Source of the DNA: an uncultured bacterium
GTDB taxonomy: Bacteria; Bacillota; Clostridia; Lachnospirales; Lachnospiraceae
Assembly: GCA_937893485.1 (NCBI GenBank)
Contig: CALBJL010000066.1
Coordinates: 1 to 25,992, forward strand
Direction of reading: 5' to 3'
DNA: 25,992 bases
Position numbers and translations under genes: made by a program. Below, piece after piece: positions 15,922 through 23,762 of the stretch; the first letter of the stretch is position 1; each line of letters opens with the position of its first letter. Below the pieces are notes generated by a model, which did not search any database, was not told where the DNA came from, and saw only the letters and a program-made list of their open reading frames with translations.

Positions 15922-16901
15922 GCGCGATACCTCTCTTCCAGAATCTTCTCGACCGTGTCCATCGAAACACCTCTGCCAGTCACCACAATTCCGACACGGC
16001 TGCCCGGTTCGATCATCCCGGGGCGCATCGCATAGGCAACACCTACCGCACTTGCTCCCTCCACGATCATTTTATGTTCCTCCATAATATAAGCCATCCC
16101 ATCTGCGATCTCTGTTTCCGACACCTGTGCGGTCTCATCCACATAATCACGCACAATATCAAATGTATACTGATTATCCAGACCGATTCCTCCCAACAGA
16201 CTATCTGCCAGCGTCGGCTCCTCCGGCAGTTCAACTGGATGTCCCGCCTTCAGACTCTCGATCATAACCGCAGAACGCTCCATCGAGATACCTACAACCT
16301 TTACCTGATCCGACAGCAGCTTCATACCAAGCGCTACGCCGCTGATTAGCCCACCCCCGGACAGCGGCACGAGAACCGTATCCAGTAACGGCTGATCCTC
16401 CAACATCTCGATCGCCATAGTTGCCTGTCCGCAAATGATCTCTTTATCATCAAACGGCGGAATCACGATGATTCCCCGCTCCTTTTCCATCTGATAGCAA
16501 TACTCGCCTGCTGCATCCTGACTATCCCACTCCTGCAGAATGGTCGGATTCCAACGCTTCATCATCTCCACTTTGACTTGCGGAACATGTCTGGACATAC
16601 AGACAATCGCATTCATACCCAGCTTCTGTGCCATACATGCGACCGCCATTCCGTGATTTCCGGTAGAAAATGTGGACACTCCGCGCGCCTGTTCCTCCGG
16701 TGTCAGGCTGAGTATTTTATTGGCTGCCCCACGGATCTTGAATGCCCCGATCTCCTGCATATTTTCAAATTTCAGATAGACCTCTGAGCCTGTGAGCCGC
16801 GACAGGCGGTGCGAATAGACAAACGGTGTATGACTGATATAGGGGGCAATCCGTTTTTTTGCCATCCATAGATCACGTTTTAATATGCTTTTTTTATCCA
16901 T
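15918..16901 (-). CDS. eutB: EutB-type PLP dehydratase (hydroxyectoine utilization)
   Basis: A 327-residue fold-type II PLP enzyme of the threonine/serine dehydratase superfamily. The PLP lysine is K55 in GAFKIRGA, the substrate loop is STGNHG and the phosphate loop is PLSGGGLISG. It lacks the C-terminal ACT regulatory domain of biosynthetic threonine deaminase. Segments such as CMSRHVPQVKV, VVGISMERSA and ADSLLGGIGLDNQYTF resemble, from memory, the EutB family of ectoine clusters more than IlvA or TdcB. The start is ATG at 16901 with AGGAG 7 nt upstream, 10 nt after the M20 gene. EutB acts in the hydroxyectoine branch; its exact reaction is not settled. A catabolic threonine/serine dehydratase is the main alternative. 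Confidence 0.8.
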   Translation of the reverse strand: MDKKSILKRDLWMAKKRIAPYISHTPFVYSHRLSRLTGSEVYLKFENMQEIGAFKIRGAANKILSLTPEEQARGVSTFSTGNHGMAVACMAQKLGMNAIVCMSRHVPQVKVEMMKRWNPTILQEWDSQDAAGEYCYQMEKERGIIVIPPFDDKEIICGQATMAIEMLEDQPLLDTVLVPLSGGGLISGVALGMKLLSDQVKVVGISMERSAVMIESLKAGHPVELPEEPTLADSLLGGIGLDNQYTFDIVRDYVDETAQVSETEIADGMAYIMEEHKMIVEGASAVGVAYAMRPGMIEPGSRVGIVVTGRGVSMDTVEKILEERYRA

Positions 16902-16911
16902 TTCTGCACTC

Positions 16912-18096
16912 CTATTCACTGCTTAAATACTGATATACATTCCGGATCTGCAACTCCATGCCCCACAATAGCGCCTGTTCATCAATCGTAAATTTTTCAT
17001 GGTGATGGGGATAGGTACTATTCGTGGCAGGATTGTTAATTCCCACAAAGCTCATCACGGATGGCACTCTCTGGCTGATCTCCGCAAAATCCTCTCCGGC
17101 AAGCGACTTAAAGTCATCGATACAATCGTCCTTGTCATACACCGCTTTCGCATTTTCCCGAACCAGTTCAATCAAATGCGCGTCGTTGATCAGTGACGGA
17201 TTGCTGGGGATAAATTCCAGTTGATAACCCAGCTCATAGGTATCACAGACCCCTTTTACAATCCGCTCAAATGCACCTAAGACCTTGGGTTTCATCTCTT
17301 TTTCGTCCGGAAACAGAAAACGGATCGTACCACCCAGACTCGCCTCACCACAGATAATATTTCTGGCTGATCCCGCTGCCAATTTTCCGAATACGACCGC
17401 TATCGGCCAAAGGGGATTGAATTCCCTGCTGATGAGCTCCTGCATCGCATTCACAATCTGACAGGCACCAAACAGTGCATCCTTTGCCTCATGCGGCATC
17501 GCCGTATGACCCGTCTTTCCGGTAATGACCAGCTCAAATTCTTCTGTTGTCCCCAGCACCGGTCCGGCACTCAGGGCGATCCGTCCGCTCTTGATCGGAC
17601 TCCAGAGGTGCAGCGCAAATGCTGCATCTACATGAGGCTGTTCAAGAACACCGTCATGAATCATATCCAGTGCTCCCGCTTCCTCCTCATTGGGCTGAAA
17701 CAGCAGCTTTACATTTCCTGACAATTCCTCTTTATGCGCTGCCAGATACTTTGCCACACATAACTGAATCGCAATATGACCATCATGTCCGCATGCATGC
17801 ATAATTCCGGGATATTTGGATGCGTAGGGGAGTCCGGTCTGCTCCTTGATCGGCAAGGCATCCATATCAGCCCGCAAAAGCACGGTTTTTCCCGGTTTTC
17901 CTCCGGTAATCAACGCACTCAGACCGGTTTTTCTAAGATGAGTGACCGGAACATGAATTTCATTCATATACTCTTCAATATAGCGTGCGGTATCGTATTC
18001 CATATAACCTAATTCGGGATGCTCATGAAAATGTCTGCGCAGGCGTACCAGTTCTTCCTGATATGCCGCCACTTCTTTTTTTAAATCTGCTGCCAT
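16912..18096 (-). CDS. M20-family amidohydrolase (candidate N-acetyl-diaminobutyrate deacetylase)
   Basis: A 394-residue M20D-type zinc amidohydrolase, the family of N-acyl amino acid and N-acetyl-diaminopimelate deacetylases. Metal and catalytic segments are RADMDALP (about 75-82), HACGHDGH (about 100-107), NEEEAGA (about 136-142), ALHLW and the late PHHHEKF. A lid/dimer domain with GKTGHTAMPHEAKDA lies between. The start chosen is ATG at 18096 with AAGGAG 9 nt upstream, rather than an ATG at 18126. It lies between EutD- and EutB-type genes, exactly where known clusters carry EutE/DoeB, an unrelated aspartoacylase-like deacetylase. It therefore probably removes the acetyl group from N-acetyl-2,4-diaminobutyrate. 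Family certain, substrate inferred. Confidence 0.88.
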   Translation of the reverse strand: MAADLKKEVAAYQEELVRLRRHFHEHPELGYMEYDTARYIEEYMNEIHVPVTHLRKTGLSALITGGKPGKTVLLRADMDALPIKEQTGLPYASKYPGIMHACGHDGHIAIQLCVAKYLAAHKEELSGNVKLLFQPNEEEAGALDMIHDGVLEQPHVDAAFALHLWSPIKSGRIALSAGPVLGTTEEFELVITGKTGHTAMPHEAKDALFGACQIVNAMQELISREFNPLWPIAVVFGKLAAGSARNIICGEASLGGTIRFLFPDEKEMKPKVLGAFERIVKGVCDTYELGYQLEFIPSNPSLINDAHLIELVRENAKAVYDKDDCIDDFKSLAGEDFAEISQRVPSVMSFVGINNPATNSTYPHHHEKFTIDEQALLWGMELQIRNVYQYLSSE

Positions 18097-18153
18097 AACT
18101 CCACTCTCCTTATCCACCCATTTCAAAATCTTATACTTTATACGAAACCGGAT

Positions 18154-19329
18154 CTATTTTACAAGCAGCTCGCGCCGGAAATGGCAGAACGGTCTTGCTC
18201 CATCCTCTGTCACCACAAACGCCTCGCTTGTGTCTACTCCGCAATCATCCAGCCAGATGCCGGGAATCATATGGAAAGTCATACCGGGCTGTAAAACTGT
18301 ATGATCACCGGGTCTGAGACTGGCTGTATGCTCACCCCAATCCGGCGGATAGTTTAATCCCATAGAATATCCGATACGGGAATCCTTTACAAAACCACTT
18401 TTTTCTATTGTTTTTGCCCAGATCCGCTCTACTTCCTCACACATCATGCCGGGTCTGATCCCCTCCAGTGCTGCCGTCAATCCCTCTGAAACAGTGGCTC
18501 CGAGTGATTTTACTTTATCAGAAGCATTTCCAAGTATCATCGTTCTTGACATCGGGCAGTGATATCTGCGATAATTTCCTGCCAGCTCCAAAATAACGGT
18601 ATCGCCATCCTTGTAGGTTTCATCCGTCCATGACAAATGCGGCGTAGAGGTACGCACACCACTCGGCATCAACGGTACAATCGATGCATAGTCACCGCCG
18701 AACTCATCCGTACCTTTGATCAGGGTCTTAATGACTTCGGCTGCCGCATCGCACTGACGCACACCGATATCAATCACATCATATGCCTTCTGCATTGCCA
18801 GCTGAACGATCACCGCTGCTTTTTCCATATACGCAATTTCTGCCGGGCTTTTAATGATCTTGACCCAGTTCACCAGATTGTAGCCATCCTTAAATGTCGC
18901 ATCCGGCAGATTCTTTTCCAGCACAGCCTGCGCTTTCGCAGAAAAATAATAGGCATCTGTCTCGGTTGCTATGCACTTCTTATCCTGCTTATATTTCTTT
19001 AAAATATCTGCAACAAATTCAAATGGATGCTTTTCCGTAGAATTGACATAATCATCTGCATAGGGATAAATGTCTGCCTCATCCAGATAAGTCGTAAGTC
19101 TGGCTGCATTCCCATCCTGACCCCTGCCGTACCAGAGCGGATTTTCCTGATCAAGCAAAACAATCACACCCTGATGCACATAAAACGACCATCCGTCAAA
19201 TCCGGTCAGATAATTCATATTCGCGGGATCTGTCACGATCAGACAGTCAATCCCCTTTTCCATCATGCTTTCTTTCGTTTTTCTGACTCGTTCGCGATAC
19301 TCTTCCACTGTAAAATTAAGCGTTTTCAT
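18154..19329 (-). CDS. eutD: Ectoine hydrolase (EutD/DoeA, non-metal M24 family)
   Basis: Opens the ectoine ring to N-acetyl-2,4-diaminobutyrate. The 391-residue protein has the creatinase/prolidase pita-bread layout. Residues 42-53 (TGFDGWSFYVHQ) and 68-72 (GRGQD), and PPDWGEHTASLRPGD later, resemble EutD/DoeA as I recall it. The usual M24 metal site is broken: the paired Asp segment reads ELAGNYRRYHCPMSRT (248-263) and the EPG glutamate is isoleucine (MIPG, 354-357). This fits creatinase-like, metal-free chemistry and excludes an ordinary aminopeptidase. The start is ATG at 19329, with AAAGG 9 nt upstream inside the preceding ATPase gene, which it overlaps by 14 nt. Eut/Doe naming here refers to ectoine, not ethanolamine. 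Confidence 0.88.
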   Translation of the reverse strand: MKTLNFTVEEYRERVRKTKESMMEKGIDCLIVTDPANMNYLTGFDGWSFYVHQGVIVLLDQENPLWYGRGQDGNAARLTTYLDEADIYPYADDYVNSTEKHPFEFVADILKKYKQDKKCIATETDAYYFSAKAQAVLEKNLPDATFKDGYNLVNWVKIIKSPAEIAYMEKAAVIVQLAMQKAYDVIDIGVRQCDAAAEVIKTLIKGTDEFGGDYASIVPLMPSGVRTSTPHLSWTDETYKDGDTVILELAGNYRRYHCPMSRTMILGNASDKVKSLGATVSEGLTAALEGIRPGMMCEEVERIWAKTIEKSGFVKDSRIGYSMGLNYPPDWGEHTASLRPGDHTVLQPGMTFHMIPGIWLDDCGVDTSEAFVVTEDGARPFCHFRRELLVK

Positions 19330-20110
19330 ATTCCTCATCCTTTCCTGTATTTAAAAATCTGTTTAAAAATTGTTTTAGGCGCTCTGTCTTTGGATGCTCA
19401 AAAATCTCCTGAGGGGAACCTTGCTCGGCGATCACACCTTTGTCAAAAAAGCAGACGCGATCGGCAACATCTCTTGCAAATTTCATCTCATGTGTCACCA
19501 GCAGCATTGTCGTGCTGCCATCCTGAGCGATCTCTTTGATGACCTTTAAGACCTCTCCCACCAGTTCGGGGTCCAAAGCCGATGTCGGCTCATCAAATAA
19601 TAATATCTTTGGCCGCATCGCCAATGCCCGCGCGATCGCGACCCGCTGTGTCTGTCCGCCGGATAACTGTGACGGATACGCATCTGCCTTATCCGAAAGA
19701 CCGACTTTTTCCAACAGTTCCAACGCATATGCCTGTGCCTGTGCTTTCGGTTCCTTTTTTACATGCACCGGCGCCTCCATAATGTTTTCCAGAATTGTCA
19801 TGTGCGGAAACAGATTGAACTGCTGAAACACCATCCCGATATCATTTTTGATCTGATGCACCTTTTTCTTTTCCGAACGATGGATTGCGGGGAAGATACG
19901 CTCTCCCTCTACATAAATTTCTCCTCCGGTGGGTTTCTCCAGCATCATTAACAGACGCATAAGTGTTGTTTTTCCAGAACCACTGCTACCGATCAATACG
20001 ACCTTTTCACCCGGATAAATTTTAAAATCGATCTTTTTTAACACATTCAGATCACCATATGCTTTTGTAACCTGCTTATATACAACGATTGGATTTTCTA
20101 TCTGCCTCAT
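19316..20110 (-). CDS. ehuA: Ectoine/hydroxyectoine ABC transporter ATPase (EhuA type)
   Basis: A 264-residue ATPase that powers the adjacent permeases. Walker A is GSSGSGKTT, the signature LSGGQTQRVAIARALAMRP, Walker B ILLFDEPTSALD and the switch His is in LVTHEMKFA. Compared with ordinary GlnQ it has a longer charged stretch (HRSEKKKVHQIKNDI) before GMVFQQFNLFPH, a feature I associate with EhuA. It follows the second permease by 28 nt and its 3' end overlaps the EutD-type gene, tying transport to the first catabolic step. The ATG has AAAGGGG upstream. Confidence 0.86.
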   Translation of the reverse strand: MRQIENPIVVYKQVTKAYGDLNVLKKIDFKIYPGEKVVLIGSSGSGKTTLMRLLMMLEKPTGGEIYVEGERIFPAIHRSEKKKVHQIKNDIGMVFQQFNLFPHMTILENIMEAPVHVKKEPKAQAQAYALELLEKVGLSDKADAYPSQLSGGQTQRVAIARALAMRPKILLFDEPTSALDPELVGEVLKVIKEIAQDGSTTMLLVTHEMKFARDVADRVCFFDKGVIAEQGSPQEIFEHPKTERLKQFLNRFLNTGKDEEYENA

Positions 20111-20138
20111 ATGCCACCCCTTTCCGTCTTGCCGGATT

Positions 20139-20807
20139 CTACATAGAATACTTTCTGGTCACAATGGTAGTCACCCGCACAACGATAAATGATGCCACCA
20201 GACTGACTGCCATAAATAACACTCCCACAATCGTAAAGCCCTCTATGTACCGGAACGATCTGCTGCCCAGTATCTTTGCCTCCTGTAATATCTCAATCAA
20301 CGATATGGCGGACAGAATCGGTGTCTCCTTAAACATGGTAATCAGATAATTTCCTATAACCGGAAGAATCGGTGGAATAGCCTCCGGAATCACAACTTTC
20401 AACCATGTCTGCAATTTTGTCAGACCCAGACAATCAGCCGCCTCCCACTGACCTTTTGGAATTGCATCGATTCCGGACCGGTACACCTCGGAAAGATAGG
20501 TACTGTAATGAATGCCGAGTCCTATCACACCTGTCACAAACGGTGTGAGCAGCAATCCGTAATTGGGCAGCACATAATAAATCACATACAACTGTACCAA
20601 CAACGGCGTACTTCGGATCAGATCTACCAGAACAAGAAGTATCTTTCGCAGCCATTGGATCTTTGTCTGGAGCAGCACTGCCAGCACCAAACCCACCAGA
20701 GCCGCCACTACGAATGCTACCAGCGTAGAACCGACCGTTACAGGAAGGCATTTTAAAATATCCGGAAAAATTTCTGCTGCAAAACTCCAACTCCATATTT
20801 TTTTCAT
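20139..20807 (-). CDS. ehuD: Ectoine/hydroxyectoine ABC transporter permease (EhuD type)
   Basis: A 222-residue inner-membrane permease of the polar amino acid (HisMQ/GlnP) family. It has about five membrane segments, including VGSTLVAFVVAALVGLVLAVLL and a last one near the C-terminus. The family motif RSTPLLVQLYVIYYVLP and the ATPase-contact (EAA) loop QWEAADCLGLTKLQTWLKVV are clear. GIHYSTYLSEVYRSGI and GSRSFRYIE resemble EhuD as I recall it. It starts 2 nt after the EhuC-type gene, with GGAGGG inside that gene, so the two permeases are translationally coupled and probably form a heterodimer. Confidence 0.86.
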   Translation of the reverse strand: MKKIWSWSFAAEIFPDILKCLPVTVGSTLVAFVVAALVGLVLAVLLQTKIQWLRKILLVLVDLIRSTPLLVQLYVIYYVLPNYGLLLTPFVTGVIGLGIHYSTYLSEVYRSGIDAIPKGQWEAADCLGLTKLQTWLKVVIPEAIPPILPVIGNYLITMFKETPILSAISLIEILQEAKILGSRSFRYIEGFTIVGVLFMAVSLVASFIVVRVTTIVTRKYSM

Positions 20808-20809
20808 AG

Positions 20810-21454
20810 CTATGCCCTCCAGATTGATAATTTCTTTTCCAGCTTCTTTGTACCGAACGCAAACGGGCGTGTCACGAGATAATAGATAATCAGCAACGCC
20901 AGATAGATGGTGGTCGTCTGCATCGTCCGGTTATTTAAAACGGTCGCATAATAAGTCAGATCCGACAGTGTGACCATCGATACCAGAGAAGTCGCTTTGA
21001 TCAGCTCTATCTGTAAATTTCCGAATGATGGCATCATGACAACAATCGCCTGTGGCAATACAACCCTACGCATCCGCAAAAATCCATTTATATTTAATGC
21101 TGCACACGCCTCCAGCTGGGTTTTCGGCACAGAGCGTATCGCACTCCGAACGACCTCCGAACCATATGCTCCATAATTCAACCCGATTGCCAGCACTGCC
21201 GTTACATAGGCAGATAGTTGGATATTAAAAAACGGAAATACAAAGTAGATCCAGAACAACTGAACCAGAACAGAAGATCCCCGGAATACTTCCACGTATA
21301 TCGCCAGAATTGCATTCAATATCTTCCATCTGGTAGTTCTCAAAATACCTACCAGAAAGGCGAGCAGCAATGCAAGCAGTGTAGCTGCCACTACCGTTGC
21401 CAGCGTTGTTCCCAATCCTTTCAACAAAAATGTTCCTACCTCGACAATGGACAT
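20810..21454 (-). CDS. ehuC: Ectoine/hydroxyectoine ABC transporter permease (EhuC type)
   Basis: A 214-residue permease partner of EhuD. Hydrophobic segments include TTLATVVAATLLALLLAFLVGI and TIYLALLIIYYLV. The motif FRGSSVLVQLFWIYFVFP and the EAA loop QLEACAALNINGFLRMRRVVLP mark the polar amino acid permease family. Arg/Lys residues at the C-terminus (KKLEKKLSIWRA) are expected on the cytoplasmic side. The ATG has AAGGGAG upstream. It follows the binding-protein gene by 51 nt, a gap in which I see no terminator. Confidence 0.86.
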   Translation of the reverse strand: MSIVEVGTFLLKGLGTTLATVVAATLLALLLAFLVGILRTTRWKILNAILAIYVEVFRGSSVLVQLFWIYFVFPFFNIQLSAYVTAVLAIGLNYGAYGSEVVRSAIRSVPKTQLEACAALNINGFLRMRRVVLPQAIVVMMPSFGNLQIELIKATSLVSMVTLSDLTYYATVLNNRTMQTTTIYLALLIIYYLVTRPFAFGTKKLEKKLSIWRA

Positions 21455-21505
21455 ATCTACCGACTCCCTTCTGTTTCCTGATTCACTGTATCTGTTTCTG
21501 AAATA

Positions 21506-22462
21506 TTACTGTGAAATAATCTCCTCTACGGTAATACCATTCGGCAGATTATACTCATTAAATCCGTTCGCCTCCAGCAGCTTCTGTAATTCTCCGGAAT
21601 CCTCCATTTTCTGTAATTCCGCATTAAATGCTTCCACAAATGCACTTTCCCCTTTGCGTACCGCGCTGGCACCGTACATTACAGTGCTGACTCCGTTAAT
21701 GACTGTCTGCTCAAAGTCTCCTACCAGCTCTACGCCGTCAGAATCTGTGGTGGCAAGTGCGGAGGTGAGTGATGTATTGGATGCACATACCGCATCGCAT
21801 CTGCCTGTCTGCAAGGTCTGAATCGCAGCCGAAAGATCATTCACGATCTGAATCTGTGATTCTGCTACACCGGAACCAATCAGATAATCATACTCTGTGA
21901 CGCCACCCGGAATGGCTACCATAATGGAAGGATCTGCCGCAATATCTGCATAGCTCTTGATATTTTTCGGATTTCCTGTAGCTACCAGTGCTGCTTCGCC
22001 GTAATTGATTTCCGGCTTACAAAAATCTACTTCCTCTGCACGTTCTGCAGTGACTGCCATACCTGCGGTAATCATGTCAAAACGCTCTGCCTGAAGTCCG
22101 GGGATCAGGGAAGAAAACTCTACCAGCTCTCCTTTGATATCTGTAATACCCATATTGGCAAGTGCTTCTCTTGCAATATCTACGGCTTCACCCTTTAACT
22201 CGCCGTTTTCATCCTCATAGGCATAAGGTACTTCGTTTGCAAATCCGATGGTAATACTTCCGGATGCCTGACACTTTGCTAAAAGATCTCCGCCCTCCGT
22301 GGTGTCACTTGCGGTATCATCTGCGGCTTCACCGGTTGCCTCTGCTGTATCCCCGGCATTACTGTCTGCCGCATCAGCCGATGTATCACTGCTGCCGCAT
22401 CCGGTGAGCATTCCGATTGCCATTGCTGAAGTTAATAAAATAGCTAATAACCTGTTTTTCAT
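21506..22462 (-). CDS. ehuB: Ectoine/hydroxyectoine-binding lipoprotein (EhuB type)
   Basis: A 318-residue extracellular solute-binding protein anchored as a lipoprotein. The signal sequence ends in a lipobox, LTGC, with the lipidated Cys at residue 22. A low-complexity Ala/Asp/Thr-rich tether (about 23-58) follows, then the family 3 binding domain. IGFANEVPYAYEDENGELKG and SLIPGLQAERFDMITAGM match the EhuB pattern as I recall it; the E-x-P-aromatic segment (NEVPY, 76-80) is where EhuB holds ligand contacts. The start is ATG at 22462, preceded by GGGAGGA; a frame open to 22570 would add 36 residues running through the promoter and leader. First gene of the cluster, controlled by the promoter and leader hairpin upstream. 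Confidence 0.86.
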   Translation of the reverse strand: MKNRLLAILLTSAMAIGMLTGCGSSDTSADAADSNAGDTAEATGEAADDTASDTTEGGDLLAKCQASGSITIGFANEVPYAYEDENGELKGEAVDIAREALANMGITDIKGELVEFSSLIPGLQAERFDMITAGMAVTAERAEEVDFCKPEINYGEAALVATGNPKNIKSYADIAADPSIMVAIPGGVTEYDYLIGSGVAESQIQIVNDLSAAIQTLQTGRCDAVCASNTSLTSALATTDSDGVELVGDFEQTVINGVSTVMYGASAVRKGESAFVEAFNAELQKMEDSGELQKLLEANGFNEYNLPNGITVEEIISQ

Positions 22463-22491
22463 AATTGTTTCCTCCCATGTATGTAAGACTG

Positions 22492-22543
22492 GTAACAAAA
22501 AAAGACACCTCACATCTTTGTGTTGGGCGCCTTTGCTCGTTAC
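22492..22543 (-). promoter_or_regulatory. Terminator-like leader hairpin (candidate attenuator) before ehuB
   Basis: On the minus strand, GGCGCC (22531-22526) pairs with GGTGTC (22509-22504) and CAC with GTG within, followed by seven T's (22503-22497). The fold can extend outward through GTAAC/GTTAC to an 18-bp stem with one mismatch. It lies about 30-80 nt upstream of the ehuB ATG and downstream of its predicted start site, so it could stop transcription in the leader. It matches no riboswitch class I know. Confidence 0.55.
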
Positions 22544-22560
22544 GTTTTCAAGTTGTGACC

Positions 22561-22589
22561 ACTTTAACATCCCCGCATTTTTTCGTCAA
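22561..22589 (-). promoter_or_regulatory. Promoter of the ehuB-led cluster
   Basis: Minus strand TTGACG (22589-22584), a 17-nt spacer and TAAAGT (22566-22561). The -10 is moderate, which suits an activated promoter. The predicted start leaves a leader of about 90 nt. Confidence 0.6.
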
Positions 22590-22597
22590 TTTTCATG

Positions 22598-22642
22598 ACA
22601 GACAAAATCAAATGTCGATTTTTGTCCGCAACAGACAAAAAT
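22598..22642. promoter_or_regulatory. Candidate operator array between divergent promoters
   Basis: Three GACAAAA half-sites occur: direct copies at 22601-22607 and 22634-22640, spaced 33 bp (about three helical turns), and an inverted copy at 22620-22626. The inverted and right-hand copies form a repeat with 9-nt arms (ATTTTTGTC/GACAAAAAT) and a 7-nt spacer. The array lies between the two -35 elements, so one regulator could control both directions. Confidence 0.5.
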
Positions 22643-22675
22643 GCTTTTTTGCATCCTCTTCCTGTCGCTTTCCGA

Positions 22676-22703
22676 TTGACAACTGGATTTCCGTTATTAT
22701 AAT
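22676..22703 (+). promoter_or_regulatory. Promoter of the hydroxyacid dehydrogenase gene
   Basis: TTGACA (22676-22681), a 16-nt spacer and TATAAT (22698-22703): consensus at all 12 positions. The predicted start is about 40-45 nt before the ATG at 22753. Confidence 0.8.
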
Positions 22704-22752
22704 GAATTTAATTTACGAACACGAGAAACGCACCAGAAAGGATGAAACGCCT

Positions 22753-23712
22753 ATGAAAATCGTTTTACTGGAAAGACTCCGGCTTGGCGCAGATATTTCC
22801 TATGAATGTCTCAAGGACTTTGGAGAAGTCATCGCCTACGATCAGACCAATACCCCGGAGGAGGCACGCGCCCGTATCAAAGATGCCGATGTTGTCATTG
22901 TGGATCAGTTTCCTTTAAATGAAGAAACACTAAAGGATGCCGAACATCTGAAATTCATTACTATGACATCGACCGGCACAGACTTTGTGGATTTTTCTTA
23001 TACAAATACACACGGTATCACCGTGGCAAATATACGCGGCTATTCTACGGACTCTGTTGCACAACACACAATTACGATGCTTTTGTATCTGTATGAGCAG
23101 CTATCATTTTTTAACAGCTATGTAAAAGAGGGGTCTTATATCGATGATACACAAAACCGCTCCTTTTCCGTACCTTTTCATGATCTGTCCGGAAAAACAT
23201 GGGGCATCGTAGGTCTTGGACAGATCGGCAAAAAGGTAGCAGCGATCGCCGCTGCCCTCGGCTGCGAAATCATTTACTATTCCCCGTCGGGACGTTCCTA
23301 CGATTGTGCCTACCGTCAGGTTGACTTTGAGACGCTGTTATCCGAGAGTGATGTCATCTCGCTTCATTCCCCGTTGAGCGGGTATACGGCAGGCTTATTC
23401 GGATACGATGAATTTTGCCGTATGAAACGCAGCGCTTTCTTTATCAACAGCGCACGCGGTGGTCTTGTGCAGGAAGATGGTCTTGCACGCGCGATCAAGG
23501 AAAACCTGATACAGGGTGCAGGTCTGGATGTCCTCACTCATGAGCCTATGAGTCCGGATTGCCCGCTATTACCTGTACTGGATTCCCCGAAATTGCTCAT
23601 CACTCCACACATGGCATGGGCAAGCGTCGAATCCCGCAGCCGGGCGATGCATGAAATGTATCTGAATATTCAGGCATGGTTAAACAACACCTCCAGAAAT
23701 ATTTGCAGATAA
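22753..23712 (+). CDS. D-2-hydroxyacid dehydrogenase family protein
   Basis: A 319-residue NAD(P)-dependent enzyme interconverting 2-oxo acids and D-2-hydroxy acids. The nucleotide loop is VGLGQIGKK. The catalytic triad is visible as Arg in NSARGG, Glu in DVLTHEPM and His in ITPHMAW. It lacks the C-terminal ACT domain of many 3-phosphoglycerate dehydrogenases. The start is ATG at 22753 with AAAGGATG upstream; the open frame back to 22465 crosses the promoters and is not coding. It is divergent from ehuB and shares its control region, so it may reduce a 2-oxo acid made in the pathway. Substrate unknown; hydroxypyruvate/glyoxylate reductase is an alternative. Confidence 0.9.
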   Translation: MKIVLLERLRLGADISYECLKDFGEVIAYDQTNTPEEARARIKDADVVIVDQFPLNEETLKDAEHLKFITMTSTGTDFVDFSYTNTHGITVANIRGYSTDSVAQHTITMLLYLYEQLSFFNSYVKEGSYIDDTQNRSFSVPFHDLSGKTWGIVGLGQIGKKVAAIAAALGCEIIYYSPSGRSYDCAYRQVDFETLLSESDVISLHSPLSGYTAGLFGYDEFCRMKRSAFFINSARGGLVQEDGLARAIKENLIQGAGLDVLTHEPMSPDCPLLPVLDSPKLLITPHMAWASVESRSRAMHEMYLNIQAWLNNTSRNICR

Positions 23713-23762
23713 ATCCGTTTTATGATGTATCCATCACTATTTTTCAGAAGGGAGCTGATCTT

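Noticed and set aside
15918..16901. Calling this gene biosynthetic threonine deaminase (ilvA)
   Set aside because: There is no C-terminal ACT domain and no branched-chain gene nearby; its conserved segments and neighbours fit EutB better.
22463..22560. Known riboswitch (lysine, glycine, guanidine or SAM type) in the ehuB leader
   Set aside because: The leader is only about 90 nt and I could not place the conserved core of any of these classes; kept as an unclassified hairpin.
22465..22752. N-terminal extensions of both the hydroxyacid dehydrogenase and the binding lipoprotein across the divergent region
   Set aside because: Both cross promoters and the leader hairpin. The lipoprotein signal peptide and the dehydrogenase fold begin at 22462 and 22753, each with a good ribosome binding site.
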